The notes below the pieces were generated by a model that had not been told where the DNA came from, did not search any database, and saw only the letters and a program-made list of their open reading frames with translations. DNA of 64,000 bases, taken from NCBI GenBank assembly GCA_003240625.1, contig QFMX01000001.1, positions 1 through 64,000 on the forward strand, given 5' to 3'. The position numbers and the translations under genes were made by a program. The DNA comes from Sphingomonas taxi. Lineage in GTDB: Bacteria; Pseudomonadota; Alphaproteobacteria; Sphingomonadales; Sphingomonadaceae. Below are positions 25,674 to 34,571 of this stretch, piece after piece (position 1 is the first letter of the stretch; the number at the start of each line of letters is the position of its first letter).

Positions 25674-27376
25674 CGTTCCAGCCAGACCGCGACGCTGCCG
25701 GATTCGCCCAGTTCGCCGTCGGCGAAGATCGGTGCGGCTTCGATCTCCGGGAACGCCACAGCCTCATCGCCAAGGTTCAGCGCGATCGTCAGCACCGCGC
25801 CGTCGGCCATCTTCCAGCGGGCGACGACGGCCCCCTCCCCGATCGCTTCTGCGCCGATCGCGGTCGTGCCGCGCAGCCGAGGAATGATCGCGTCGTGTCG
25901 GATTTTCAACAGGTTGCGGTATAGGTCTTGCCATCTCGTCGCATCGGGCCCGGGTTCTGCACGCGACCGATGGAAGGTTTCGTGCGCGTTCGGATCGGGG
26001 ATCGCTTTGCGTGCTTCGGGGTCGGCGAAGGCGGCGAACTTGGCGAATTCCTTGCGCCGGCCTTCGCGCACCGCGTCCGCCAGCTCGTCGTGGAAGTCGG
26101 TGAAGAACAGGAACGGGCTTTCACTGCCGTGCTCGTCGCCCATGAACAGCAGCGGGATCTGCGGGCCGAGCAGGAGCAACGCGGTCGCCGCGCGCAACTT
26201 CTGGCGGTCGGCGAGCAGCGTCAGGCGTTCGCCCATCGCGCGGTTGCCGATCTGGTCGTGATTCTGGAGGAAGGCGACGAATGCGGTCGGGGACAGATGC
26301 GCGCTGGGCTTGCCGCGCGGCTTGCCGTCGTGGTTGGGCGAGCCCTCCCCCTGGTAGATGAAGCCTTCGCTGAGGCAGCGTGCGAGGCGTTCGGCCGGAC
26401 GGTCTGAAAAATCAGCATAATAGGCGCTGGTTTCGCCGGTCAGCAACACGTGGAGGACGTTGTGGAAGTCGTCGTTCCACTGCGCGTCGAACGCGGCCGA
26501 GTGAAGGAGCTCGGCGTCGTTGCCTTCGTTCTCGAGGACTAGATGGACGTGCCGGCCCGCGGTCTTCTCGCGGAGTTCGGCGGCCATCGCGTCAAGGAAA
26601 TCGTCGTTCGCGATCGCGTGGACCGCGTCGAAGCGGAGGCCGTCGAAGCGGTAGTCGTTCAGCCACATCAGCGCGTTGTCGACGAAGAAGCGGTGGACCG
26701 GCGCCTGATCGACCGCGACTGCGCCGCCCCAAGGGGTATCGACTGCGGCGTTGAAGAACCCCTTCGCATAGGCGCCAAGGTAATTCCCGTCGGGGCCGAA
26801 GTGATTGTAGACGACGTCGAGGAACACGGCCAAGCCGAGCTCGTGGGCGCGGTCGACCAGCGCCTTCAGTTCGTCGGGCGTCCCGTAGCTCTCGGCGGGA
26901 GCGTACGGCAGCACGCCATCATAGCCCCAGTTTCTCGTGCCACCAAAGGCGTTTACGGGCATGAGTTCGATGGCCGTCACACCCAGCACCGCGATAGCCG
27001 GGAGGTGATCGGCCACGCCCGCAAACCCGCCGAGCGTGCCAACATGGACCTCCTGGATGACCATTTCCTCCCACGGAAGTCCGCGCCAGTCGGTAGCGCG
27101 CCAATCATAGGCGGCGTGATCGACGAGAACGCTCCAACCGTGGACGCCGCCCGACTGCGCCCGCGAGGCCGGATCCGGCACCGTCAGATCGTCCGCCAGC
27201 CGGAACCGGTACCGGGTGCCTGAACCGACGGACGCCGAGGCGCTTAACCAGCCGTCTGCGTCAGCCGTCATCGGAACCGCGCCGCCATCGGCGATCTCCA
27301 GCGTCACGTCGTCGCGGTCGGGCGCCCAGAGGCGGAAGGTCGCGCCAGCCTTGGCGAGCGTCGGTCCCCAGCTCAT
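25670..27376 (-). CDS. treZ: Malto-oligosyltrehalose trehalohydrolase
   Basis: A 568-residue GH13 enzyme that releases trehalose from maltooligosyl-trehalose. An N-terminal CBM48-like domain (FRLWAPDRDDVTLEI) precedes the barrel with FLDVVYNHFGPDGNYL, FDGLRFDAVHAI (nucleophile Asp) and VHLVLENEGNDA (acid Glu). I chose ATG 27376 (MSWGPTLAKAGATFRLWAP), which overlaps the glgX stop as ATGA; an upstream in-frame start is six codons earlier. TreZ acts together with TreY encoded downstream. Confidence 0.95.
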   Translation of the reverse strand: MSWGPTLAKAGATFRLWAPDRDDVTLEIADGGAVPMTADADGWLSASASVGSGTRYRFRLADDLTVPDPASRAQSGGVHGWSVLVDHAAYDWRATDWRGLPWEEMVIQEVHVGTLGGFAGVADHLPAIAVLGVTAIELMPVNAFGGTRNWGYDGVLPYAPAESYGTPDELKALVDRAHELGLAVFLDVVYNHFGPDGNYLGAYAKGFFNAAVDTPWGGAVAVDQAPVHRFFVDNALMWLNDYRFDGLRFDAVHAIANDDFLDAMAAELREKTAGRHVHLVLENEGNDAELLHSAAFDAQWNDDFHNVLHVLLTGETSAYYADFSDRPAERLARCLSEGFIYQGEGSPNHDGKPRGKPSAHLSPTAFVAFLQNHDQIGNRAMGERLTLLADRQKLRAATALLLLGPQIPLLFMGDEHGSESPFLFFTDFHDELADAVREGRRKEFAKFAAFADPEARKAIPDPNAHETFHRSRAEPGPDATRWQDLYRNLLKIRHDAIIPRLRGTTAIGAEAIGEGAVVARWKMADGAVLTIALNLGDEAVAFPEIEAAPIFADGELGESGSVAVWLER

Positions 27377-29475
27377 GCCGCTGCGACCGTCCACGAGAGC
27401 AACGCGGCACCCTGTGGAGGAAGCTCGTAGCTGTCCTTGATCGGGAGGGGACCTTGCTCGGGCTTGCTGCTGTCGATCAGGACGGTGCGCTCGACCTCTT
27501 CGGGGGGTGGCATGTGGAAGGTCAACGGACCTTCCGAAGCGTTGAGGAAGAGCGAGATCACTTGGATCTCACCCGATTCCATCTCGCACGCGCGGCGCAT
27601 CACGAGGGCACGGCCGTTGGTGTTGTCCCAATCTTCCGCCGTGAGTTGCTGGCCGCGCTCGTCCCACCATTCGATGTCCTTCAGACCCTCGGCCGGCGTG
27701 TCGTCGCCGTAGAGGAAATTGCCGGCGCGCAGCATGCCGTATTCGCGGCGCAACGCGATCAGGCGCGCGGTGAAGTCGATCAGCGCCTCGCCCTCGGGGG
27801 ACTTGGCCTTGTCCCAGTCGAGCCAGCTGATCTCGTTATCCTGGCAATAGGCGTTGTTATTGCCGTTCTGCGTGCGGCCGAACTCGTCGCCGGCGACCAG
27901 CATCGGCGTGCCGAGCGACGCGAACAGCGTGGTCAGCATCGAGCGCATCACGCGCGACCGGGTCTCCAGGATCGCGGGGTCGTCCGTTGGTCCCTCCACG
28001 CCCCAGTTGCGCGAGCAGTTGTTCGAATGGCCGTCGTTGTTGTCTTCACCGTTCGCTTCGTTGTGGCGCTCCTCGTAGGCAACCGTGTCGGCGAGCGTGT
28101 AGCCGTCATGTGCGCCGAGCAGGTTGACGCTCGCCCAGGGGCGGCGTGCGCGGCGGTCGAACAGGTCGGCCGAGCCGGTCAGGCGCGCGGCAAGATCGGC
28201 GCGCTGCGCATGATCGCCGCGCCAGAATTTTCGCACGGTGTCGCGGTACTTGTCGTTCCACTCGGCGAAACCGGGGGGGAAGTTGCCGAGCTGATAGCCG
28301 CCGGGGCCGATGTCCCAGGGCTCGGTGATCAGCTTCAGCCTGCCAAGCACCGGGTCCTGGCGGAGCACGTCGAAAAAGCCCGCGCCGGGATCGAAGCCGG
28401 TGTCCGTCCGGCCGAGCGTCAGCCCGAGATCGAAGCGGAAGCCGTCGATGCCGAAGCTGGTCGCCCAGTAGCGCAGCGAATCCGCGACCATCTGGATCAC
28501 GCGCGCCTTGGTCAGGTTCAACGTGTTGCCGGTGCCGGCGTCGTTGATCGAGTAGCGCGGGTCGCCCTTGACGAGGCGGTAGTAGCTGGCGTTGTCCAGG
28601 CCGCGCCATGACAGCGTCGGGCCCTGTTCGGAGCCTTCGCAGGTGTGGTTGTAGACGACGTCGAGGATCACCTCGATCCCGGCCGCATGCAGCCGGCGGA
28701 TCGAACGGCGGAGTTCGTTGTGGCTGTCGGTCGCGAAAAACGAGCGCTCGGGGGTGAAGAAGTTGAGGGTATTATACCCCCAGTAATTGCGCAGGCCTTT
28801 CTCCTGGAGGAAGCGGTCCTGGATATAGGTGTGGATCGGCAGCAGCTCGAGCGCGGTGACGCCGAGGCGCTTGAGGTGATCGATGACCTTGGGATTGCCG
28901 AGCGCCGCGAAGGTGCCGCGCTCGGAGGGCTGGACCTCTTCGAACAGCTTGGTGAGGCCCTTGGTATGCGCCTCGTAGATCACCGTCTCGGACCAGGGCG
29001 TGTTCGGCCGCACGTCGCGCGACCAGTCGAAATGGCTGTCGGTCACGACGCCCTTGGGCATCGTCAGCGCGCTGTCGCGGCGGTCGAAGCTCAGGTCCGC
29101 ACGCGGCGACTTCACCTGATAGCCGTACATCGCGTCGGTCCAGCGGAGTTCGCCGATCATCTGCTTGGCGTACGGATCGAGCAGCAGCTTGTTCGGGTTG
29201 AAGCGGTGACCTTCCTCGGGGGCGTAGCGACCATAGGCGCGGTAGCCATAGACGAGCCCCGGCTGCGCATCGGGGAGGTAGCCGTGCCAGACTTCGTCGG
29301 TCCATTCGGGCAGCGCATAGCGCTTCAGCTCGCGGCGGCCGGTTTCGTCATAGACACACAGTTCGATCTTTTCGGCATTGGCGGAATAGACTGCGAAGTT
29401 GACGCCGAGGCCGTCGAAGGTCGCGCCGAGGGGGTAGGCCGAGCCGGCGTCGAGCATGTCGGGCAGTAGATGCAA
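27373..29475 (-). CDS. glgX: Glycogen debranching enzyme GlgX
   Basis: A 700-residue GH13 isoamylase-type debrancher that cuts alpha-1,6 branches of glycogen, yielding linear maltodextrins for the TreYZ pathway. Seen: CBM48-type N-terminus (YPLGATFDGLGVNFAVYSA), ILDVVYNHTCEGSEQGPTLS, DGFRFDLGLTLGR, LITEPWDIGPGGYQLG and LLGAHDGYTLAD. First gene of glgX-treZ-malQ-treY. The start is TTG 29475 or ATG 29457 (MLDAGSAYPLGA); neither has a clear ribosome binding site. No branching enzyme, phosphorylase or ADP-glucose pyrophosphorylase lies in the window. Confidence 0.94.
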   Translation of the reverse strand: MHLLPDMLDAGSAYPLGATFDGLGVNFAVYSANAEKIELCVYDETGRRELKRYALPEWTDEVWHGYLPDAQPGLVYGYRAYGRYAPEEGHRFNPNKLLLDPYAKQMIGELRWTDAMYGYQVKSPRADLSFDRRDSALTMPKGVVTDSHFDWSRDVRPNTPWSETVIYEAHTKGLTKLFEEVQPSERGTFAALGNPKVIDHLKRLGVTALELLPIHTYIQDRFLQEKGLRNYWGYNTLNFFTPERSFFATDSHNELRRSIRRLHAAGIEVILDVVYNHTCEGSEQGPTLSWRGLDNASYYRLVKGDPRYSINDAGTGNTLNLTKARVIQMVADSLRYWATSFGIDGFRFDLGLTLGRTDTGFDPGAGFFDVLRQDPVLGRLKLITEPWDIGPGGYQLGNFPPGFAEWNDKYRDTVRKFWRGDHAQRADLAARLTGSADLFDRRARRPWASVNLLGAHDGYTLADTVAYEERHNEANGEDNNDGHSNNCSRNWGVEGPTDDPAILETRSRVMRSMLTTLFASLGTPMLVAGDEFGRTQNGNNNAYCQDNEISWLDWDKAKSPEGEALIDFTARLIALRREYGMLRAGNFLYGDDTPAEGLKDIEWWDERGQQLTAEDWDNTNGRALVMRRACEMESGEIQVISLFLNASEGPLTFHMPPPEEVERTVLIDSSKPEQGPLPIKDSYELPPQGAALLSWTVAAA

Positions 29476-29550
29476 TGCGAGGACCCTTTTCGTGTCGTAA
29501 TCGTCTTGCTGCGGACGCGGCTTTACCGCGGTGCAGCATTCCTTGCCGTG

Positions 29551-29577
29551 AAACCCGTCCGCCGGTTCCTATGTTCC
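29551..29577 (-). promoter_or_regulatory. Candidate EcfG-type (general stress sigma) promoter for glgX
   Basis: On the minus strand GGAAC (29577-29573) is followed after 17 bases by GGTTT (29555-29551). The alphaproteobacterial general-stress sigma factor EcfG recognises GGAAC with a CGTT-type -10 at 16-17 bases; the first -10 base differs here. It would start transcription about 70 bases before glgX. Trehalose synthesis is a typical stress function, but the match is short. Confidence 0.28.
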
Positions 29578-29630
29578 GGACGCAGCAGCGAGTTTTCGCC
29601 ACACGTTCTCAGATTTCAAGGAACATCCCT

Positions 29631-29663
29631 ATGCCCTTTTCCATCCGATCGATCCACGCATGA
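29631..29663 (+). CDS. Ten-residue upstream ORF overlapping the OYE start
   Basis: Reads MPFSIRSIHA and stops with TGA that shares bases with the ATG of the flavin oxidoreductase (ATGA at 29660-29663). AAGGA lies about eight bases before its ATG, whereas the oxidoreductase start itself has no recognisable ribosome binding site. It therefore looks like a translated leader that re-initiates ribosomes onto the enzyme gene. Whether the peptide sequence matters is unknown. Confidence 0.5.
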   Translation: MPFSIRSIHA

Positions 29664-30763
29664 GCGGCCCGAAACTGTTCGAGCCGCTCACGATCGGCAA
29701 TCTGACGCTCGCCAACCGGATCGTGATCGCGCCGATGTGCCAGTATTCGGCGGAAAACGGCTGCATGAACGACTGGCACCAGATCCATCTGGGGCAGCTC
29801 GCGCTGTCGGGAGCTGCATTGCTGACGATCGAGGCGAGCGCGGTGCTGCCCGAAGGACGGATCACGCATGGTGACGTCGGGCTGTACGATGATGCGACCG
29901 AGGCGGCGATGGCGCGCGTGATCGAGAGCGTCCGCCGCTGGTCCGACATGCCGATCGCGATCCAGTTGTCGCATGCCGGGCGCAAGGCGTCGTGCGAGGT
30001 GCCGTGGAAGGGCGGGCTCCAGATCGCACCGGGTGAGCCGAACGGGTGGCAGACCGAGGGACCGTCGACGGTGCCGTTCCTGCCCGAGGAGAACGCCCCC
30101 GTCGCACTGGACGCCGAGGGGCTGGCGCGGGTGCGCGATGCTTTCGTGGCTGCGACGGTGCGCGCGGCGCGGCTCGGGATCGATGCGGTGCAGTTGCATG
30201 CAGCGCATGGCTATCTGCTGCACGAGTTTCTGTCGCCGCTGTCGAACCGGCGCGAGGACGAGTATGGCGGCAGTCTCGAAAACCGGATGCGCTTCCCGCT
30301 CGAGGTGTTCGATGCGGTTCGCGCGGCGTTTCCGGCCGAGCGTGCGGTGACGATGCGGGTATCGGGGACCGACTGGGCCGAGGGCGGCTGGGATTCGGAG
30401 CAGACGGTGGCGTTCGCCAAGGCGCTCGAGGCTCGCGGGTGCAGTGCGATCCACGTCTCGAGCGGAGGCACGACGCCGGCGCAGCAGATTCCGGTCGGGC
30501 CGAGCTATCAGGTGCCGCTGGCGCGTGCGGTGAAGCAGGCGGTGTCGATCCCGGTCGTCGCGGTGGGGCTGATCACCGATTTCGAGCAGGCCGAGGCGAT
30601 CGTCGGGACCGGCGATGCGGACATGATCGCGCTGGCCCGGACGATTTTGTATGATCCGCGTTGGCCGTGGCACGCGGCGGCGCATCTTGGGGGGAAGGTG
30701 AAGGCGCCGAACCAGTATCTTCGGTCGCAGCCGCGGCAGTTTAAGGATTTGTTCGAGGGGTAG
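29660..30763 (+). CDS. NADH:flavin oxidoreductase, old yellow enzyme family (YqjM type)
   Basis: A 367-residue FMN-binding TIM barrel that reduces activated C=C bonds using NAD(P)H; natural substrates are often reactive enals or quinones. Opening LFEPLTIGNLTLANRIVIAP and MCQYSAENG (with the YqjM-class Cys), the substrate-binding pair in AAHGYLLHEFLSPLSN, and the phosphate-binding C-terminal segment (VAVGLITDF, GDADMIALAR) are clear. It is divergent from glgX. Start at ATG 29660 overlaps a ten-codon leader ORF. Confidence 0.93.
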   Translation: MSGPKLFEPLTIGNLTLANRIVIAPMCQYSAENGCMNDWHQIHLGQLALSGAALLTIEASAVLPEGRITHGDVGLYDDATEAAMARVIESVRRWSDMPIAIQLSHAGRKASCEVPWKGGLQIAPGEPNGWQTEGPSTVPFLPEENAPVALDAEGLARVRDAFVAATVRAARLGIDAVQLHAAHGYLLHEFLSPLSNRREDEYGGSLENRMRFPLEVFDAVRAAFPAERAVTMRVSGTDWAEGGWDSEQTVAFAKALEARGCSAIHVSSGGTTPAQQIPVGPSYQVPLARAVKQAVSIPVVAVGLITDFEQAEAIVGTGDADMIALARTILYDPRWPWHAAAHLGGKVKAPNQYLRSQPRQFKDLFEG

Positions 30764-30775
30764 AGGCGCTCTCGC

Positions 30776-30898
30776 ATCCTCCCCCGCCAGGGGGAGGTGG
30801 CGCGAAGCGACGGAGGGGGAGGAACACGCAACATTGGTTGCGCCTGCCTCCCCCTCCGTCAGGCTCTGCCTGCCACCTCCCCCCGCCAGGGCGAGGAT
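30776..30898. repeat. Dispersed ~123 bp palindromic element, copy C
   Basis: Left arm ATCCTCCCCCGCCAGGGGGA; inner CGGAGGGGGA / CCCCCTCCGTC; the right sub-terminal piece GTCAGGCTCTGCCTGCCACC corresponds to the left piece of copy A, so this copy is inverted relative to A and B. The right terminal arm has diverged. It lies between two convergent genes. Confidence 0.88.
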
Positions 30899-30939
30899 TG
30901 ATCAGTTCCGCTCCGGTAGGAGCGATGATGGTTGGCAGC

Positions 30940-31743
30940 TTACCCCGCTACGGTCATAACCGAGCCGGAGTCTACGCGGATGTCCGCGCCGTTGACGAAG
31001 CTCGCCCGCTCAGAGCACAGGAACACGATCGCGGAGGCGACCTCTTCCGCCGCGCCGCGGCGCTTGAGCGTCATGCCGGGGCGCTCCTCTTCGAGGAACG
31101 TCTCGATCGCCTCGTCGAAGCTCACGCCCTTCTCGTCCGCCCGCTTCTCCATCATCTTGTCGGTCATCGGCGTGGCGATGAACGCGGGCGACACGGTATT
31201 CACCAGCACGTTGTCGCAGCCATAGGCCTTGGACAGCCCCTTCGAGAGGCTCGAAATCCCGGCCTTCGATGCGCAATAGGCGAGCTCGTCGACATAGGGC
31301 TGCACCGCGTCCTCGGAACTCATCAGCACGATCCGGCCCCATTTCGCCGCGCGCATCGCCGGGATCGCCTCGCGGCAGACGCGGACGGCGCCCATCAGGT
31401 TGATGTCGAGCGTCGACTGCCAGCCGGCATCGTCGACGTCGAGGAAATCGCCGGTCGCGCCGGTCACGCCCGCGCAGTTGACGAGAATGTCGGGCTCGCC
31501 GAGCAGCGCGCGGACCTGGGAGAACAGCGCCTTCACGTCGTCGAGCTTGGTGAGGTCGGCCTCGACCGCGATCACCTCGCCATGTGCCTTCAACTCCGTC
31601 GCGCTCGCGTCGAGGTCACCACCGGGCTGATCGGTGATCGCGACGCGCACGCCCTCCTGCAACAACATCCGGGCGGTTTCCTTGCCCATGCCGCTGTCGG
31701 CGCCGGTGACGAGCGCGATCTTGCCTGCGATATCGAGATTCAT
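30940..31743 (-). CDS. SDR family oxidoreductase
   Basis: A 267-residue classical short-chain dehydrogenase. Rossmann glycine motif TGADSGMG, LVNCAGVTG, catalytic Ser and Y-x-x-x-K (YCASK). ATG 31743 (MNLDIAGKIALVTGAD) has AAGGA eight bases upstream; a longer start is less likely. It resembles glucose 1-dehydrogenase or 3-oxoacyl-ACP reductase-type SDRs; substrate not predictable. It lies 25 bp downstream of the GH15 gene in the same direction and is the third gene of a probable SDR-GH15-SDR operon. Confidence 0.88.
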   Translation of the reverse strand: MNLDIAGKIALVTGADSGMGKETARMLLQEGVRVAITDQPGGDLDASATELKAHGEVIAVEADLTKLDDVKALFSQVRALLGEPDILVNCAGVTGATGDFLDVDDAGWQSTLDINLMGAVRVCREAIPAMRAAKWGRIVLMSSEDAVQPYVDELAYCASKAGISSLSKGLSKAYGCDNVLVNTVSPAFIATPMTDKMMEKRADEKGVSFDEAIETFLEEERPGMTLKRRGAAEEVASAIVFLCSERASFVNGADIRVDSGSVMTVAG

Positions 31744-31768
31744 GGTCGTATCCTTGTCCAAGTGAAGG

Positions 31769-33604
31769 TCATGCCCAGGCCTTGGGGCCGCCATCGTCGA
31801 GCGCGCGGTCGAGGTAGAAGGCGGCGCTGATCAGCGCGAGGTGGCTGAAACCCTGGGGAAAATTGCCGAGGAAGCTGCCGTCCTGCGCGATTTCCTCGGC
31901 GAACAGCCCGAGGTGGTTGCCGTGTGCGAGCAGCTTTTCGAAATTCCAGCGCGCTTCGTTCAGCCGCCCTGCCCGAGCGAGGCACTCGACGTACCAGAAC
32001 GAGCAGGCGACGAACGTACCCTCCCGCCCCGGCAAGCCGTCGTCGATCTTGTAGCGATACACCTGCCCATCGTCGGACAGGTCTTCCCCGATCGCCTCCA
32101 GCGTCGCGAGCCATTTGGGGTCGGTCGGGCCGATGAAGCGCACCAGCGGCATCATCAGCAGCGCGCCGTCGACCGCCATGTCCTCGGGCGCATCGCCGAT
32201 CGCGCGGACGAAGCGGCCGAGGTCGTCGCTCCAGAAATTCGCCCAGATGTCCTCGTTGATCGCGGTCCGGACTTCGGACCAGCGCACGAGCGGCGCGGGC
32301 AGCGAGCGTTTCTGCGCCAGCCGCACCGCTCGGTCGACCGCGACCCAGCTCATCAGCCGGGAATGGAGGTAGTGCTTCTTCGGCCCGCGGACCTCCCAGA
32401 TCCCGGAGTCCGGCGTGGCCCAGGTTTCGCAGACCTGATCGACGATCCGGCAGATCGCCATCCAGGAATCATGCGCGATCGGCTCGCCATATTTGGTGCC
32501 GAGATAGGTCGCGTCGAGCAGCGCGCCGTAGATATCGTGCTGGGTCTGGTCCTTCGCCTCGTTGCCGACGACGATCGGCGATGCGCCCTCGAACCCGGCA
32601 AGATCGAGCGGACGTTCGTCGGCAATCGGGCCGCCGTCGAGCGCGTACATCACGCCGAGATGGCCCTTCGAACACGCCTGCGCGCGGTCCATCGTCCAGT
32701 GGAGGAAGTCGACCGCCTCGCTCTGGAAGCCGAGGCGCAACAGCGCATAGACGGTGAACGAGGAGTCGCGGATCCACGTCGCGCGGTAATCCCAGTTGCG
32801 GACGCCGCCGGGCGCTTCGGGCAGGCCGAAGGTGGCCGCCGCCGCGATCGAGCCATGCCGGCGCGAGGTCAGCAGTTTGAGCACCATCGCCGAGCGCTCG
32901 ACCGTCTCGCGCCAGCGGCCGCGATAGCGCGACTGGCGGCTCCATGTCCGCCAATAGGCGATGTCCTTCTCGACGATCGCATCGAGCGCCTCGGTGTCGA
33001 GCGAGACGTCGTCTGGGTTGCTGAGGATCAGCGAGACGGTATCGCCTTCGCGCAATGCGATCTCGGCCGTGAGGTCGCAACCGTCCGCGACCAGCGATGC
33101 CGCGCCGTGAAGTGCCAGCGCCAAGCCGGTCTCGTGATCGAACCGCCCGCGCGAGACGTCGGCGCCGTTGATGGTAACCGACGCCTTGCGCCCCGCCGCG
33201 CCATAATCGAACCGCGGCGCACACCGCACGCGGATCGTCGCCGCCCCGCGGGTGCAGGTCAGCCGTCGCACCAGCCGGGGCGGTGCATCGTCGACGTCGT
33301 TGCCGACCGGCATCAGGTCGACGAGGTCGATGCTCGCCGCATTCGCCATCCAGCGGGTGAGCAGGATATTGGTCTCGGGCAGATACATCTGGACGATGTT
33401 CGCGCCGGGCAGCTCGGGCTCGACCGCGAAATGCCCGCCCTTCTCGTCGTCGAGCAGCCGCGCGAAGACCGAAGCGCTGTCGAGACACGGCCAGCAGAGA
33501 TAGTCGATCGTACCCGCCGTATCGACCAGAGCAATCGTCTCCAGATTGCCGATCGCGCCATGATCCGCGATGGGTATGGCGGGCTTGTCGCCAAGCTCAC
33601 CCAT
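31769..33604 (-). CDS. GH15 family glycoside hydrolase (glucoamylase/trehalase-like)
   Basis: A 611-residue protein: an N-terminal beta-domain (about 1-220, starting AIPIADHGAIGNLETIALVD) and an (alpha/alpha)6 barrel. RNWDYRATWIRDSSFTVYAL and KDQTQHDIYGALLDATYLG carry the catalytic region, and GREGTFVACSFWYVE the second Glu. The family includes glucoamylases, glucodextranases and trehalases; this cytoplasmic clade (no signal peptide) contains mycobacterial trehalases, which fits the trehalose operon 2 kb away, but activity is inferred. Its start overlaps the end of the upstream SDR gene by 8 bp. Confidence 0.9.
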   Translation of the reverse strand: MGELGDKPAIPIADHGAIGNLETIALVDTAGTIDYLCWPCLDSASVFARLLDDEKGGHFAVEPELPGANIVQMYLPETNILLTRWMANAASIDLVDLMPVGNDVDDAPPRLVRRLTCTRGAATIRVRCAPRFDYGAAGRKASVTINGADVSRGRFDHETGLALALHGAASLVADGCDLTAEIALREGDTVSLILSNPDDVSLDTEALDAIVEKDIAYWRTWSRQSRYRGRWRETVERSAMVLKLLTSRRHGSIAAAATFGLPEAPGGVRNWDYRATWIRDSSFTVYALLRLGFQSEAVDFLHWTMDRAQACSKGHLGVMYALDGGPIADERPLDLAGFEGASPIVVGNEAKDQTQHDIYGALLDATYLGTKYGEPIAHDSWMAICRIVDQVCETWATPDSGIWEVRGPKKHYLHSRLMSWVAVDRAVRLAQKRSLPAPLVRWSEVRTAINEDIWANFWSDDLGRFVRAIGDAPEDMAVDGALLMMPLVRFIGPTDPKWLATLEAIGEDLSDDGQVYRYKIDDGLPGREGTFVACSFWYVECLARAGRLNEARWNFEKLLAHGNHLGLFAEEIAQDGSFLGNFPQGFSHLALISAAFYLDRALDDGGPKAWA

Positions 33605-34388
33605 TGTTGCGGAAGCCGGGATACAGGCTCATGCCGCCATCGATAGTGAGCGTCGACCCGACGATATAGTCAGCGGCATCGGAGACGAGGAACAGGGCGG
33701 CGCGGGCGACATCCTCGGGGTCGCCGATCCGGCCGTAGGGGATCAGTTCGAGCAGCTTGTCCTGGTCGGCGGTGGCGTCCGCATTGATCTCAGTCGCGAT
33801 CGCGCCGGGGGCGATGCCGTTCACGCGGATGCCGTCGCCGGCGATCTCCTGCGCGAGCGTCCGCATCAGCATCCCGCTGCCGCCTTTCGACGCGGCGTAG
33901 TTGGCGTGGCCCGCCCAGGGAATGACCTCGTGCACCGAGCTCATGAACAGGATCTTGCCGATCGACCGGCTGAAGCCGCGGTCGCCCTGCTTGCGGAACC
34001 GGCGGACCGCCTCGCGCGACACGAGGAACTGCCCCGTCAGGTTGACGTCGATGACTCGCTTCCAGTCCTCCAGCGTCAGGTTGGCATAGGCCGCGTCCTT
34101 CTGCATGCCGGCATTGGCGAAGACGATGTCGACACCGCCGTACCGCTCGACCGTCTCGTCGAACAGCTTCAGGACCGCCGCCTCGTCGGACGTATCCGCC
34201 TCGCAGGCAAACGCTTCGCCGCCCGCCTGCTCGATCGCCTCGACCACTTCGCGCGCCTTGTCCGCGCTGCTGTTGTAGTTGACCGCGACCTTTGCGCCGG
34301 CCTTGGCAAAGGCGATGGCGGAGGCGCGGCCGAGCCCGGAACTCGCGCCGGTGACGATCGCGGCCTGGCCTGTCAGGTCGATGTGCAT
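33597..34388 (-). CDS. SDR family oxidoreductase (glucose 1-dehydrogenase-like)
   Basis: A 263-residue short-chain dehydrogenase with TGASSGLG, the catalytic YAASKGG, and the loop GRIGDPEDVARAALFLVSD that follows it. ATG 34388 (MHIDLTGQAAIVTGAS) has AAGGA about eight bases upstream. First gene of SDR-GH15-SDR, divergent from katE. On the minus strand GGAGA-16-CGTT (34457 to 34433) is a weak resemblance to a stress-sigma promoter. Confidence 0.9.
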   Translation of the reverse strand: MHIDLTGQAAIVTGASSGLGRASAIAFAKAGAKVAVNYNSSADKAREVVEAIEQAGGEAFACEADTSDEAAVLKLFDETVERYGGVDIVFANAGMQKDAAYANLTLEDWKRVIDVNLTGQFLVSREAVRRFRKQGDRGFSRSIGKILFMSSVHEVIPWAGHANYAASKGGSGMLMRTLAQEIAGDGIRVNGIAPGAIATEINADATADQDKLLELIPYGRIGDPEDVARAALFLVSDAADYIVGSTLTIDGGMSLYPGFRNNG

Positions 34389-34571
34389 GGCTGGTCCTTC
34401 GCTTGGGAATTTCACTGGGGGCATCGCCGCTCAACGCGCCTCGCGGTCAGTTTCTCCAAGGCTCCACGAAGCGTTCGGCAATCGCGCTGATCTGCATCAA
34501 GCGTCCGATTTCGGTGCAACTCTTACGGCCTGCCACGCGCTGTGGGTCCTGAGAAGCTACGAGGACGGCAC
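34389..34571. promoter_or_regulatory. Divergent promoter region between SDR and katE
   Basis: A 183-base gap from which two transcription units leave in opposite directions. I found no convincing OxyR, EcfG or sigma-70 pair for katE; GAGG at about 34560 is the ribosome binding site for the catalase. Confidence 0.4.

Noticed and set aside
34433..34457. EcfG promoter for the SDR-GH15-SDR operon
   Set aside because: GGAGA-N16-CGTT keeps the -10 but the -35 differs at two bases from GGAAC; too weak to list as a promoter.
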